From Brevundimonas sp. Root608 (lineage in GTDB: Bacteria; Pseudomonadota; Alphaproteobacteria; Caulobacterales; Caulobacteraceae), in contig NZ_LMGT01000005.1 in NCBI RefSeq assembly GCF_001427825.1, positions 1-64,000 on the forward strand: a stretch of DNA of 64,000 bases, read 5' to 3'. This document shows positions 43,613 to 52,912 of the stretch, piece by piece. Numbering within the stretch: position 1 is the first letter of the stretch; each line of letters begins with the position of its first letter. Under the pieces are notes generated by a model, which saw nothing but the letters and a program-made list of their open reading frames with translations, was not told where the DNA came from and did no database searches. The position numbers and the translations under genes are program-made.

Positions 43613-45373
43613 GTGTCCTTCATCGCCTGCCGCGCCGCCCTGACCGGCGCATCCCTGCTCGCCCTCTCCGCCTGCGCCACCGCGCCGGCTGCGACAGAGA
43701 GCGTTCCGGCTTCGAACGAGCCCGCCGCCGTCGTCACGCCGGCGCGCGAATCGACCGCCTTCACCCTCGGCACCGACCAGCCGCGCACGCCCGAACAGCT
43801 GGCCATGGTGTTCGACAGGGCGGACCTGTCGATCAAGGTCATCCCCGACGACAAGGCCATCGACGCCATCGCCGTGCTGGACTTCACCGCCGCCGCGCCG
43901 CTGGCCGCCGTGGTGGTCGAACTGGACACCCTGCTGACCGTCTCGTCGGTGCAGGTCGACGGGCGCGAGGTTCCGGCGGGCGACTGGACCAATCCCGAGG
44001 GCCGGATGACCATCCCCTTGCCCCGGCCGCTGGCTGCCGGCGAAAAGGTCTCCGTCCGCATCGCCTATGCCGGCCAGCCGCGCGTCGCGCCGCACGCCCC
44101 GTGGGACGGCGGCTTCGTCTGGGCCAATACGGCGGACGGCACGCCGTGGATCGCCACCGCCGTCCAGCCCGAGGGCTGCGACCTGTTCTGGCCCTGCATC
44201 GACAGCCCCCTGGCCGAGCCGAAGCGCGTCGATCTGCACATCACCGTGCCGTCGAACCTGTCGGCGCCGTCGAACGGACGCTTCCTCGGCACGGTCGATC
44301 ACGGCGACGGCTGGACGACCTGGAACTGGTCGGCCGCCAACCCCAACACCTACGCCATCGCCCTGAACATCGGGCCCTATGTCGAGCTGAAGGCCGACTA
44401 CCGCAGCCGCTTCGGCAACACCGTGCCCCTGTCGTACTGGCACCTGCGCTCCGACGACCCGGTCAAGGCCCAGGCCCTGTTCGACCAGTTCGCGCCGATG
44501 ATGGACTTCTACGAGGCCACCGTCGGCCCCTACCCCTTCGGCGACGAGAAGATGGGCGTGGTCGAGACCCCGCACCTGGGCATGGAGCACCAGACGATCA
44601 ACGCCTATGGCAATGAATACAAGCTCGACGGCCGCGGCTTCGACTGGCTGCTGCATCATGAGCTGTCGCACGAGTGGTTCGGCAACCAGCTGACCAACCG
44701 CAACGCCGACGACATGTGGCTGCACGAGGGGTTCGGCAGCTATATGCAGCCGCTCTACGACCGCTGGCTGAACGGCGAGCGTTTCTTGCAGGCCAGCCTG
44801 CTGGAGCAGCGCCGCGACCTGAAGAACAAATTCCCCGTCGTCTCGGGCACGGAGAAGTCCGAGGACGAGGTCTACAAGGGCGACGTCGGCCCCGGCCTGG
44901 ACATCTACAACAAGGGCTCGCTGATCGCCCATTCGCTGCGGATGCTGATCGGCGACGAAGCCTTCTTCCGCTCGGTGACGCGCATCGTCTACGGCACGGC
45001 GACCCCGCGGCCCGGCGCCTTCGAGCCCCGCTACGGCACGACCGACGAACTGCTGGCCATCGTCAATGAGGAGGCCGGGCGCGACCTGACCTGGTTCTTC
45101 CGCGGCTATCTCTACAACGCCGCCCTGCCCGACCTGACGCAGACCCGCGACGGCGGCGACCTGATGCTGGAATGGGTCACCGGCGACGGCGGGATCTTCC
45201 CCATGCCGGTCGAGATCGAGATCGACGGCCGCCGCCAGACCGTGGCCATGACCGGCGGCCGCGGCCGCATCGCCGCGCCGACGGGCGCCCATGTGCTGAT
45301 CGACCCGGACAACAAGGTCCTGCGGCGGCTCGACTTCATCGAGGCCTGGCAGGCGGCGGGCTCCCCCGACTAG
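43613..45373 (+). CDS. M1-family metallopeptidase, lipoprotein
   Basis: 586 residues. GTG 43613 with GGGAG upstream begins a signal with lipobox ALSAC. The zinc site is HELSHEWFGNQLTN with the second Glu in MWLHEGFGSYMQ (near residues 348-372). The substrate-binding GxMEN motif reads GMEHQTINAYGNEY, with His for Asn, as in several bacterial M1 relatives. The Tyr in the catalytic C-terminal part is in VYKGDVGP/DIYNKGSLI. It cleaves N-terminal residues of peptides in the periplasm, by family. Its stop shares CTAG with the opposite gene. Confidence 0.93.
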   Translation: MSFIACRAALTGASLLALSACATAPAATESVPASNEPAAVVTPARESTAFTLGTDQPRTPEQLAMVFDRADLSIKVIPDDKAIDAIAVLDFTAAAPLAAVVVELDTLLTVSSVQVDGREVPAGDWTNPEGRMTIPLPRPLAAGEKVSVRIAYAGQPRVAPHAPWDGGFVWANTADGTPWIATAVQPEGCDLFWPCIDSPLAEPKRVDLHITVPSNLSAPSNGRFLGTVDHGDGWTTWNWSAANPNTYAIALNIGPYVELKADYRSRFGNTVPLSYWHLRSDDPVKAQALFDQFAPMMDFYEATVGPYPFGDEKMGVVETPHLGMEHQTINAYGNEYKLDGRGFDWLLHHELSHEWFGNQLTNRNADDMWLHEGFGSYMQPLYDRWLNGERFLQASLLEQRRDLKNKFPVVSGTEKSEDEVYKGDVGPGLDIYNKGSLIAHSLRMLIGDEAFFRSVTRIVYGTATPRPGAFEPRYGTTDELLAIVNEEAGRDLTWFFRGYLYNAALPDLTQTRDGGDLMLEWVTGDGGIFPMPVEIEIDGRRQTVAMTGGRGRIAAPTGAHVLIDPDNKVLRRLDFIEAWQAAGSPD

Positions 45374-46146
45374 ATCGCCTCCGCCGTCACCGACTGCCGC
45401 ACCAGCTGGCACGAGCCCTGGGTGGTCAGGAAGGCGATGTCGGCCGCGTCCCGCCCGCAGGCGATGCGCACCAGCCCCTCGACCGGGGCCAGGCCCGTCG
45501 GATCGACCAGCCACCAGCCGTTCGACAGAAACACCTCGAAGATGGCGTGGAAGTCGGGCGGGTTCAGCTGGTGGGCGAAGGCGCTGACGGCCCGCGCCGG
45601 AATGCCGGACGCCCGGCACAGGGTGATGCCCATGTGGGTGAAGTCGCGGCACACCCCCGCCCGGTCGATGAAGGTGCGCGCCGCCGTGGTCTCGCTGTCC
45701 GAGGCGCCCGGCTCATAGTCGATCTCGGCCCTGATCCATTCGAGGATCTTCAGCACCCGGTCGCCGCCGACCGTGCCGCCGAAGGTGCGCTCGGCGAAGC
45801 GGCCGAACTGGTCCGAGGGGCAGTAGCGGCTGGGATTGAGGTAGGTCAGCACCTCGGCCGGCAGGTCGTTCCAGTCGTGCTGCACCGTCACTGGCGGCAG
45901 CCCCTTGAGCACGCCGTTGTCGACCACCGCCGAATAGCTGAGGGCCACTTCGCCCGACAGATGCGCGCGCAGGGTGCGGGCTCCGAATTCCTCATCCTCG
46001 TCCTGGATGAAGTCGATGGCGGGCGTCGTCGTCAGGCTTTCCTCGAGCACGGTCTGGCCCGGCCAATGGGCCACCTGAATCTTGTAGATGGCGTCCGTCG
46101 GCGGGTCGAAACGGTAGACCAGATCGGCGCGGACACGGATTTTCAT
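45370..46146 (-). CDS. Transglutaminase-like cysteine protease family protein
   Basis: 258 residues. An N-terminal beta domain (MKIRVRADLVYRFDPPTDAI) precedes the transglutaminase core, with GVCRDFTHMGITLCRASGIP (Cys), DFHAIFEVFLSNGWWLVDPT (His and Asp). This two-domain form is common in proteobacteria, often beside alpha-E and circularly permuted ATP-grasp genes, which are not seen here. The substrate is unknown. ATG at 46146. Confidence 0.92.
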   Translation of the reverse strand: MKIRVRADLVYRFDPPTDAIYKIQVAHWPGQTVLEESLTTTPAIDFIQDEDEEFGARTLRAHLSGEVALSYSAVVDNGVLKGLPPVTVQHDWNDLPAEVLTYLNPSRYCPSDQFGRFAERTFGGTVGGDRVLKILEWIRAEIDYEPGASDSETTAARTFIDRAGVCRDFTHMGITLCRASGIPARAVSAFAHQLNPPDFHAIFEVFLSNGWWLVDPTGLAPVEGLVRIACGRDAADIAFLTTQGSCQLVRQSVTAEAI

Positions 46147-46261
46147 GGAGCCTCGGGGATCGGAGCGACGGTGGAGGCGCGCGGCCCCACGACAGGAACC
46201 CCCCGCGCGACCGATCGTTCTCCCGGATGGGCAGGGGCCTGATTACGTGAGGACCAACACA

Positions 46262-46783
46262 ATGAAAACGCTTGTATCAACCACCGTGTTCACCGCCGCC
46301 CTGCTTGTCGCGGGCGGCGCTTCCGCCCAGATCGCCGGCGGCCTCGGCGGACAGGTCGGCGGATCGGTCGGCGTTGGCGTTCCCCACACCGGATCGATCA
46401 CCCATGGGGTCGGCTCCATCGCCCGCGACGGCGTCGGCATGACCCGCGAAACCGTGCGGGAGGCGCGCGACAGCGCCCGTGACGCCCGGCCCAACGCCCG
46501 GGTGAACGCCAACGCCAATGCTCGCGCCGACGCCCGCGCCAATCGCGATGGAGCCGCGGTCGACGCCGCCATCCAGACCGGCGCCATGGTCCATAGTTCG
46601 GATGGGGCCATGCTCGGCTCCGTCGTGGACGTGACGCGCAACGCGGCAGGCCGCGCCACCGCCTTCGTCGTCCGCTCGGCGGACGGCGCCACGCGCACCG
46701 TTCCGGCCGGCAGCGTGTCCGCCGACGGCAATGTGCTGGTGACCGGCTGGACCGAGAGACAGTTCAACCGTCGCCGCCGCTAA
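46262..46783 (+). CDS. Exported low-complexity protein with PRC-like C-terminus
   Basis: 173 residues. The signal MKTLVSTTVFTAALLVAGGA is cut near ASAQ. A Gly-rich stretch (GGLGGQVGGSVGVGV) follows. A charged helical region is full of Arg/Ala/Asn (ARDARPNARVNANANARADA). The C-terminal ~60 residues (GAMLGSVVDVTRNAAGRATA, FVVRSADGATRTVPAGSVSA) look like a PRC-barrel-type strand set. Function not recognised. A terminator follows. Confidence 0.78.
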   Translation: MKTLVSTTVFTAALLVAGGASAQIAGGLGGQVGGSVGVGVPHTGSITHGVGSIARDGVGMTRETVREARDSARDARPNARVNANANARADARANRDGAAVDAAIQTGAMVHSSDGAMLGSVVDVTRNAAGRATAFVVRSADGATRTVPAGSVSADGNVLVTGWTERQFNRRRR

Positions 46784-46800
46784 ATCCGCCGGAAGACAGG

Positions 46801-46827
46801 AAGCCCGCGCCATCGGCGCGGGCTTTT
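46801..46827 (+). terminator. Terminator between two convergent genes
   Basis: AAGCCCGCGCC-ATC-GGCGCGGGCTT is an 11-bp stem with a 3-base loop, followed by TTTGC. It lies between the exported protein gene and the minus-strand HNH gene. Confidence 0.88.
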
Positions 46828-46835
46828 GCTTGCCG

Positions 46836-47396
46836 TCACGGCTCCAGCTCGATGTCCCAGTACAGATAGTCGAGCCAGCTCTGGTGCAGATAGTGGGGCG
46901 GAAAGCGGCGCCCGAATTCCTGCAACTGCCAGGCGTTCGGCCGGTGCGGGACGCGGCGCAGCGGCATGCCGGCCTGCTGCGGCGTGCGGCCGCCCTTGCG
47001 CAGATTGCAGGGCGAACAGGCGGCGACGATGTTCTCCCAGGTCGTGCGGCCGCCCCGGGACCGCGGCACGACATGATCGAAGGTCAACTGCTCGGTCGCG
47101 TGGCAATACTGGCAGGTGAAGCCGTCGCGCAGGAAGACGTTGAAACGGGTGAAGGCGGGCTGCCGGTCCTGGTCGACATAGTTCTTCAGCGCGATCACGC
47201 TGGGCAGGACGAACTCCATCGACGGGCTGCGCACGACCTTGTCATAGGTCGAGACCACGTCGACGCGGTCCTGATACACCGCCTTGACCACCTCCTCCCA
47301 CGGCCAGATCGACAGCGGATAGTAGGACAGCGGGCGAAAATCGGCGTTCAGCACCAGCGCGGGCCAGCCGGACGGGGGACGGCTCAGGACCTGCAT
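46836..47396 (-). CDS. HNH endonuclease family protein
   Basis: 186 residues. FTCQYCHATEQLTFDHVVPR then SRGGRTTWENIVAACSPCNL and RKGGRTPQQAGM give the HNH zinc site with two CxxC pairs. This short form (starts LVLNADFRPLSYYPLSIWPW) is very widespread in alphaproteobacterial core genomes, often unlinked to restriction. Its real role is not established. ATG at 47396. Confidence 0.92.
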   Translation of the reverse strand: MQVLSRPPSGWPALVLNADFRPLSYYPLSIWPWEEVVKAVYQDRVDVVSTYDKVVRSPSMEFVLPSVIALKNYVDQDRQPAFTRFNVFLRDGFTCQYCHATEQLTFDHVVPRSRGGRTTWENIVAACSPCNLRKGGRTPQQAGMPLRRVPHRPNAWQLQEFGRRFPPHYLHQSWLDYLYWDIELEP

Positions 47397-47529
47397 CAGG
47401 GCCTCGCCGTCGGGGAGAGGATCATGGACGCGAACGGACTGAAGACGTGTCTCCTTCCCTGGCTCTGATCCAAGCCTAGTCCCGATTCGACGGCTTGGCG
47501 ATGACCGGCCCGCGACGGTTCCGTAACGC

Positions 47530-48180
47530 TCAGCCCCGCGACGCGGTCCCCGGGAAGGCGGGCAGGCTCCAGCCCCAGATCAGGGCCCCGGCGCGCAGGG
47601 CGAAACCGCAGGGCGCGGCGATCAGGGCGGCGGGCCAGACGTCCATCCCGGCCACGCGCGCGACAACGAAGACGGTCGAGGCCAGAAGCGCGGCGGACAC
47701 CGTGATCTCGCGTCTCAGCAGGATCGACGGCTCGCCGGCCAGCAGATCGCGCACCACACCGCCGAAACAGGCCGTCAGCGCCCCCATGACGACGCAGATG
47801 AGCGGCGCGACATCGAAGGCCTCGGCCTTGGCGGCGCCCATGACGCCATAGGCGGCGAGGCCCAGGGCGTCGAGCCACAGCAGGGCGCGGAAGCGCCACG
47901 TCCGCGCCCCCAGCATCCAGACCACCATCGAGGCCGCCAGACAGACGGCGATATAGCGCCAGTCCTGCACCCAGAAGACCGGCGCGCCGATCAGCAGGTC
48001 GCGCAGTGTTCCGCCGCCCACGCCGGTGATGGCGCCGAAGAAGGCGAAGGTGACCAGGTCGTGCCGCTGCCGCGCCGCCGCCAGCGCCCCCGTGGCCGCG
48101 AAGACCGCCACGCCCGCGAAGTCGAGCGCGCCGAGCACGGTCTCGGGGTCGGTCAGGTTCGGGTCGACGATGGGGCTCAC
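47530..48180 (-). CDS. Trimeric intracellular cation channel (TRIC/UPF0126) family protein
   Basis: 216 residues with seven membrane helices in two repeats. Each repeat carries a GGG-RD motif: GVGGGTLRDLLIGAPVFWVQ and CFGGVVRDLLAGEPSILLRR. Bacterial TRIC relatives conduct K+ or similar cations as trimers. GTG 48180 overlaps the alkA-like stop (GTGA), so the two are co-translated. Confidence 0.92.
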   Translation of the reverse strand: MSPIVDPNLTDPETVLGALDFAGVAVFAATGALAAARQRHDLVTFAFFGAITGVGGGTLRDLLIGAPVFWVQDWRYIAVCLAASMVVWMLGARTWRFRALLWLDALGLAAYGVMGAAKAEAFDVAPLICVVMGALTACFGGVVRDLLAGEPSILLRREITVSAALLASTVFVVARVAGMDVWPAALIAAPCGFALRAGALIWGWSLPAFPGTASRG

Positions 48181-48833
48181 GCGGGTTGGTCCTCCAGCGC
48201 GACCTCGCCGCGCTTGACCGTCCCATACCATCCCCAGAGCAGATGCGCCGCCACGCTGCGATGCGGCGTCCACATCGCGGCGCGGGCGTAGGCGTCCTTT
48301 TCGCGCGGGCGGAGCGGCGCCCGGTCGGCCCAGCGCATCGCCTCCTGCAGGGCGATGTCGCCGGCGGGGAAGACGTCCTGCCGTCCCTCGCAGAACATCA
48401 GAAAGGTCTCGGCCGTCCATTTGCCGACGCCCTTGATGGCGACCAGCCGGGCCACCGCCTCTTCGTCCGACAGCCGCTCCAGGTGATCGAAATCGATGCG
48501 GCCGTCTGCGTGGGCCCGGGCGATCTCGTGGCCATAGGTCGCCTTCTGGATCGACAGGCCGAAGCCGCGCAGGGTCTCGATCCCGGTGGCCAGCACCCTG
48601 TCAGGCGTGACCTCGCCCTCCAGCCCGGCGACGACACGCGCCCATATGGCGGCGGCCGAGGCGACCGAGACCTGCTGTTCCACGATCATGCGGAACAGGC
48701 CCTCGAAGCCGCCGGTGCGCAGCCGCCATTCGAACGCCGGGGTCTGCGCATGGGCGCGCTCCAGCGCCGGATCCAGCGAGGCCAGGCGTTCGCGCGCGGC
48801 GGCGATCCATTCCAGGGAAGGCGCAACAGCCAT
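48177..48833 (-). CDS. DNA-3-methyladenine glycosylase II (AlkA-like)
   Basis: 218 residues of the HhH-GPD superfamily. GFEGLFRMIVEQQVSVASAA, then the hairpin LVAIKGVGKWTAETFLMFCE and the catalytic Asp in FPAGDIALQEAMRW. It removes alkylated bases. It lacks the Ada N-terminal parts, so it is a stand-alone glycosylase. It is divergent from the JmjC gene with only 44 bases between the starts. Confidence 0.92.
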   Translation of the reverse strand: MAVAPSLEWIAAARERLASLDPALERAHAQTPAFEWRLRTGGFEGLFRMIVEQQVSVASAAAIWARVVAGLEGEVTPDRVLATGIETLRGFGLSIQKATYGHEIARAHADGRIDFDHLERLSDEEAVARLVAIKGVGKWTAETFLMFCEGRQDVFPAGDIALQEAMRWADRAPLRPREKDAYARAAMWTPHRSVAAHLLWGWYGTVKRGEVALEDQPA

Positions 48834-48877
48834 TACATCTCATCGACAGGACTGGGCGGGGGATCTAGCCTCGCGGA

Positions 48878-50008
48878 ATGCTCAGTCTGGACGAACTGCT
48901 CCACCCGATCACCCCCGCCCGGTTCAGGGCCGACTACTACGGCCGGAAACCGCTGCATATTCCGGCGGCGGAGGGCGGGCGCAAACGCGACATCCTCACC
49001 TGGGACGGGTGGAACGCCCTGCTGGGTCAGCCGGGAATCTGGACCTCCCAGACCCTGCGTCCCATGCGCGATCACATTCCGGTTCGGAAGGATCTGTATT
49101 GCGACACGGTCCAGACGGCGAACGGGCAGGTGCATCGCCCGTCGATGCCCCGTCTCGAGATCTTTCTGGCTTCCGGCGCAAGCCTGGTGGCCAATGAGGT
49201 GCATCACCTGCACCCGCCCCTCACCCGGCTGGCCGCCATGCTGGGCGAGGCCTTCGCCGCCGGCGTCGGTTGCAATGTGTATTATTCGTCGAAGGGCGTC
49301 CGGGCTTTCGGCACCCACTACGACAACCACGAGGTGTTCGCGATCCAGACCGAGGGCGAGAAGGTCTGGAACATCTACGAGGCCCGAGCTGACAATCCCG
49401 TCGACGCCATGCCCGACAACATGGAGACGCGGCGCTGGCTCGAACAGACGCGCGGCAACCTGATGCAGGAAGTCCGAATGAGGCCCGGCGACGTACTGTA
49501 CATCCCGAGGGGCTGTTATCATGACGCCCTGGCGACCACCGGTCCGTCCCTGCACGCTACCTTCGGCGTCAATCCCCTGACCGGCGCGACGATCATGTCC
49601 CTGCTCGGTCTCATGGCCGGAAAGGCGTCCCTGTTCCGGGACTGGCTGCCATCGGCGCATACGGAGGACGGCGCGCTCAAGGATCGTCTCCATGAACTGG
49701 GCGACCTGCTGGCCCATCTGGCCAAGTCTCCGCTGCTGGCCGAGGAAATCGGTCGCCTTCAGCGACGACAGATCGAGCGGCCCCGCGAGTTCGCCCTGCC
49801 GCAACTGCAGGCCATGACCCTGTATCGCACGACCGGGCGGGCTTTCCCGGACGCCGGTTTCGACCAGCGACTGGCCTACGACTGGGCCACGACGGCGCGG
49901 GAGTTCGCGGCCGAGGAAATGGCCGTCCAGTTCGACTATCTTTCCGAAGCCGAGATCCGGCTCGCTCTGGAGGCGGCGGAGCAAGCCGGCGCTATCCAGA
50001 GGGTCTGA
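48878..50008 (+). CDS. JmjC/cupin-4 oxygenase (uL16 or related hydroxylase type)
   Basis: 376 residues. The iron facial triad is readable: FGTHYDNHEVFAIQTEGEKV (HxD) and IPRGCYHDALATTGPS (second His). The 2OG region and a C-terminal helical part follow. The family includes ribosomal oxygenases such as YcfD/RoxA. The conserved N-terminal F-x6-KP motif appears as FRADYYGRKPLHIP. The exact target is not shown. GluQ-RS starts 2 bases after it, so one transcript is likely. Confidence 0.9.
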   Translation: MLSLDELLHPITPARFRADYYGRKPLHIPAAEGGRKRDILTWDGWNALLGQPGIWTSQTLRPMRDHIPVRKDLYCDTVQTANGQVHRPSMPRLEIFLASGASLVANEVHHLHPPLTRLAAMLGEAFAAGVGCNVYYSSKGVRAFGTHYDNHEVFAIQTEGEKVWNIYEARADNPVDAMPDNMETRRWLEQTRGNLMQEVRMRPGDVLYIPRGCYHDALATTGPSLHATFGVNPLTGATIMSLLGLMAGKASLFRDWLPSAHTEDGALKDRLHELGDLLAHLAKSPLLAEEIGRLQRRQIERPREFALPQLQAMTLYRTTGRAFPDAGFDQRLAYDWATTAREFAAEEMAVQFDYLSEAEIRLALEAAEQAGAIQRV

Positions 50009-50010
50009 GC

Positions 50011-50862
50011 GTGGCCTTCGTCACCCGCTTCGCCCCGTCGCCCACCGGCCGGCTGCACCGGGGCCACGCCTTCTCCGCCCTGAACGCCTGGACGGCGGCG
50101 CGCGCGGCCGGCGGACGGTTCCTGCTGCGCATCGAGGACATCGACCCGACGCGGTGTCGGCCCGAATTCGAGGCCGCCATCCTGGACGATCTGGCCTGGC
50201 TGGGTCTGGTTTGGGAGCAGCCGGTCCGGCGGCAGTCCGATCACCTGACCGACTATGCCGGGGTCGTGGACGTGCTGGACCGGCGCGGCCTGCTGTACCG
50301 CTGCTTCCGCACCCGCAGGGACATACTCGACTCCATCGGCGACGCGCCGCACGGACCGGTCGAGGCGGCGCGGCCCGGGCCGCACCCGGCCGATGAGGAA
50401 GCCGCCTTCCTCGCCGGGGGGCGACCCTTCGCCTGGCGTCTTTCGCTGGACCGCGCCCGCGACCTGCTGGGTCGGCGCGCTTGGGACGCCCTGACCTTCG
50501 TCGAGGAGGGGCGCGGACCGGACGGCGAACGCGGCCTGATCCGGGCACGGCCCGAGACCGCCGGCGATGTCGTCCTCGCTCGCAAGGACGCCGGCGCCGC
50601 CTATCACGTCGCGGTCACGCACGACGACGCCCTGCAGGGCGTGACCCATGTCATCCGCGGCGAGGACCTGTTCGAGGCGGCCCATATCCAGGTGCTTATC
50701 CAGAATCTGATGGGCTGGCCCACGCCCGTCTATCGCCACCACCCCCTGCTGGTCGGCGGGGATGGACGGCGCTACGCCAAACGCGACCGGTCCGTGACGC
50801 TGGGCGAACTGCGGGCCCAAGGCCTCAGTCCCGAAACCTTGAGGGCCCAACTGGGCTTCTGA
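50011..50862 (+). CDS. gluQ: Glutamyl-Q tRNA(Asp) synthetase
   Basis: 283 residues. The class I HIGH-like motif is FAPSPTGRLHRGHAFSALNA and IEDIDPTRCRPEFE follows; the KMSKS-like motif is KRDRSVTLGEL. There is no anticodon-binding domain, which separates GluQ-RS from GltX. It puts glutamate on queuosine of tRNA-Asp. GTG 50011 starts 2 bases after the upstream stop. Its TGA abuts the ppk2 stop of the opposite strand. Confidence 0.95.
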   Translation: MAFVTRFAPSPTGRLHRGHAFSALNAWTAARAAGGRFLLRIEDIDPTRCRPEFEAAILDDLAWLGLVWEQPVRRQSDHLTDYAGVVDVLDRRGLLYRCFRTRRDILDSIGDAPHGPVEAARPGPHPADEEAAFLAGGRPFAWRLSLDRARDLLGRRAWDALTFVEEGRGPDGERGLIRARPETAGDVVLARKDAGAAYHVAVTHDDALQGVTHVIRGEDLFEAAHIQVLIQNLMGWPTPVYRHHPLLVGGDGRRYAKRDRSVTLGELRAQGLSPETLRAQLGF

Positions 50863-51606
50863 TCAGGACGCCAGCCGTCCCTTGGCCCGTGCGGGGTGGA
50901 AGGCCACATCGGCGTCAGGCCGCGTCTTGGAGCCTGGCCCGCCTATCGTATGCAGGATGTGGCGGATGACGTTCAGGCGCGCCGTCTTCTTGTCGTCGGT
51001 GGCGACCACGGTCCAGGGCGCGCCGCGGCTGTCGGTCTCTTCCAGCATCCGGTCGCGCGCGGCGCTGTAGGCGTCCCATCGGATCTGGGCTTCGGCGTCG
51101 AGCGCCGAGACCTTGAACCGCTTCAACGGGTCCTGAAGACGCTCGGCCAGACGACGGGCCTGTTCTTCCTTGCTGATGTCCAGCCAGATCTTGATCAGGG
51201 TGACGCCGTCGTCGACGAGCGTCCGCTCGAACCGCGGGGCGTCCTTCAGGAACTGGGCGTACTGCTCGGGTTTGCAGAAGCCCATGACCGACTCGACGCC
51301 GGCCCGATTGTACCAGGATCGATTGAACAGGACGGTCTCGCCATCGGCGGGCAGGTGGGCGACATAGCGCTGGAAATACCACTGGGTCAGTTCGCGATCC
51401 GTGGGTTTGGGCAGGGCGACGACCCGCGTCTGGCGGGGAGAGGCGTACTCCGTGATGCGCTTGATCGCCCCGTCCTTGCCCGCCGCGTCGCGGCCTTCGA
51501 AGACGATGAGGGTCTTGCGCCCTTCCTGGATGGTCCACGCCTGGGTTTCGACAAGCAGGGTCTGAAGCTTCAGGAGTTCGGCGTCGTAGTCTTTTGATTT
51601 TCCCAT
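50863..51606 (-). CDS. ppk2: Polyphosphate kinase 2
   Basis: 247 residues. Walker A is IVFEGRDAAGKDGAIKRITE, the lid and Walker B region is VLFNRSWYNRAGVESVMGFC, and LIKIWLDISKEEQARRLAER follows. It is a one-domain PPK2 that transfers phosphate between polyphosphate and nucleotides; class I is suggested by length but not proven. ATG at 51606. It is divergent from the serine hydrolase. Confidence 0.95.
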   Translation of the reverse strand: MGKSKDYDAELLKLQTLLVETQAWTIQEGRKTLIVFEGRDAAGKDGAIKRITEYASPRQTRVVALPKPTDRELTQWYFQRYVAHLPADGETVLFNRSWYNRAGVESVMGFCKPEQYAQFLKDAPRFERTLVDDGVTLIKIWLDISKEEQARRLAERLQDPLKRFKVSALDAEAQIRWDAYSAARDRMLEETDSRGAPWTVVATDDKKTARLNVIRHILHTIGGPGSKTRPDADVAFHPARAKGRLAS

Positions 51607-51759
51607 GCCGCCACCGTGAACCTTTCGGCGCGCCTTCAGCAAGCTCGCGCTGCGCGCGGGTCCCCGCTCAAGCCCGATCGCCGCGCAATCATTACTCCCT
51701 TCTAACGTGCCGTGAGCCGCCGATCCGGCTATCCGTCCGCAAGATCCGGGGACACGACC

Positions 51760-52863
51760 ATGATCGCCACGCGCCGCGCCCTGTTGGGCGGCTTCTCCGT
51801 CCTGCCGCTGGCCGGCGCCTTTCCCGCCCTGGCGGCGGATGAACGCGACAGCAGGGCCGCCGCCGCCCTCGACGCGCAGTTCGCGCAGCACGCGCCGCCC
51901 GCCATGGCCTCGGCCGCGGTCGGCCGCGACGGGCTGATCTGGTCGGGCGCGCGCGGCGTCCGGCGCGCGGGCTCTGACGAGCCGGCGACGCTGGATCAGC
52001 TCTGGCACCTCGGCTCCAACGGCAAGGCGATGACGGCCGTCCTCTATGCCCGCCTGGTCGAGCAAGGCCGGGCGCGGTGGGGCGCGACCCTGCCCGAGCT
52101 GTTCCCCGGCGTCGCCATCGATCCCGCGCTGCGGGCCGTGACCATCGACGATCTGCTGTGTCACCGCTCCGGCCTGTCGGACCGCGACCTGCTGACGCGC
52201 GAGGTCATGATGGCCGGCCATGCCGACACCCGGTCGACCCGCGACCAGCGGGTGGACTTCGCCGCCATGGTCCTGGGCCAGACCCCGACCGGAACCCGCG
52301 GGACCTTCGCCTATGGCAACGGCAACTACATCCTGGCCGGGGCCGCCGTCGAACGGCTGGCCGACCGGTCGTGGGAGGAGACGATCCAGGCCGAGGTCTT
52401 CGATCCCCTGGGCATGACCTCGGTCGGGCACGGCGCGCCGAAGGGCGACAATCCGTGGGGGCACCGGTCCGTCGGCGATCAGCTGATCCCGGTCGATCCC
52501 GCCGGCGTGGCCGACAACCCGCCCTTCCTCGGCCCCGCGGGACGGATCCATATGACGGTGGCGGACTACGGTCGGTTCCTGCGCCTGTATCTGACGGAGG
52601 GCGCCGGCCTGCTGCGGCCCGAAACCATGGCGCGGCTGATGACACCGCCCGAGGGCGCGCCGCCGGCCTATGGCTACGGCTGGGGCGTGCAGCCGGGCCC
52701 GCGGCTGGGTCACGACGGCTCCAACACCCTGTGGCATGTGACGGCGCGGGTCCTGCCGGCGCGGGGCGTCGCCGTCCTGTCGGTCGCCAACCATCACGGC
52801 CGCGGCCAGCCGGCGAACCACGCCATGGTCGAGGCCCTGGCCGCCCTTTACGCCCCGGCCTGA
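51760..52863 (+). CDS. Serine hydrolase of the beta-lactamase/DD-peptidase superfamily
   Basis: 367 residues. The signal is of twin-arginine style (ATRRALLGGFSVLPLAGAFP). SxxK is GSNGKAMTAVLY, YxN is TFAYGNGNYILAG, and the third motif is LGHDGSN (HDG in place of KTG). Relatives include esterases and class C-like proteins of unknown substrate. It is unrelated in type to the class A enzyme at 16563. ATG at 51760. Confidence 0.9.
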   Translation: MIATRRALLGGFSVLPLAGAFPALAADERDSRAAAALDAQFAQHAPPAMASAAVGRDGLIWSGARGVRRAGSDEPATLDQLWHLGSNGKAMTAVLYARLVEQGRARWGATLPELFPGVAIDPALRAVTIDDLLCHRSGLSDRDLLTREVMMAGHADTRSTRDQRVDFAAMVLGQTPTGTRGTFAYGNGNYILAGAAVERLADRSWEETIQAEVFDPLGMTSVGHGAPKGDNPWGHRSVGDQLIPVDPAGVADNPPFLGPAGRIHMTVADYGRFLRLYLTEGAGLLRPETMARLMTPPEGAPPAYGYGWGVQPGPRLGHDGSNTLWHVTARVLPARGVAVLSVANHHGRGQPANHAMVEALAALYAPA

Positions 52864-52912
52864 GCGGTTCCGCTTCCGCTCCCCGCGGGGGACCGCTAAG
52901 GCTGGTCCGGCA

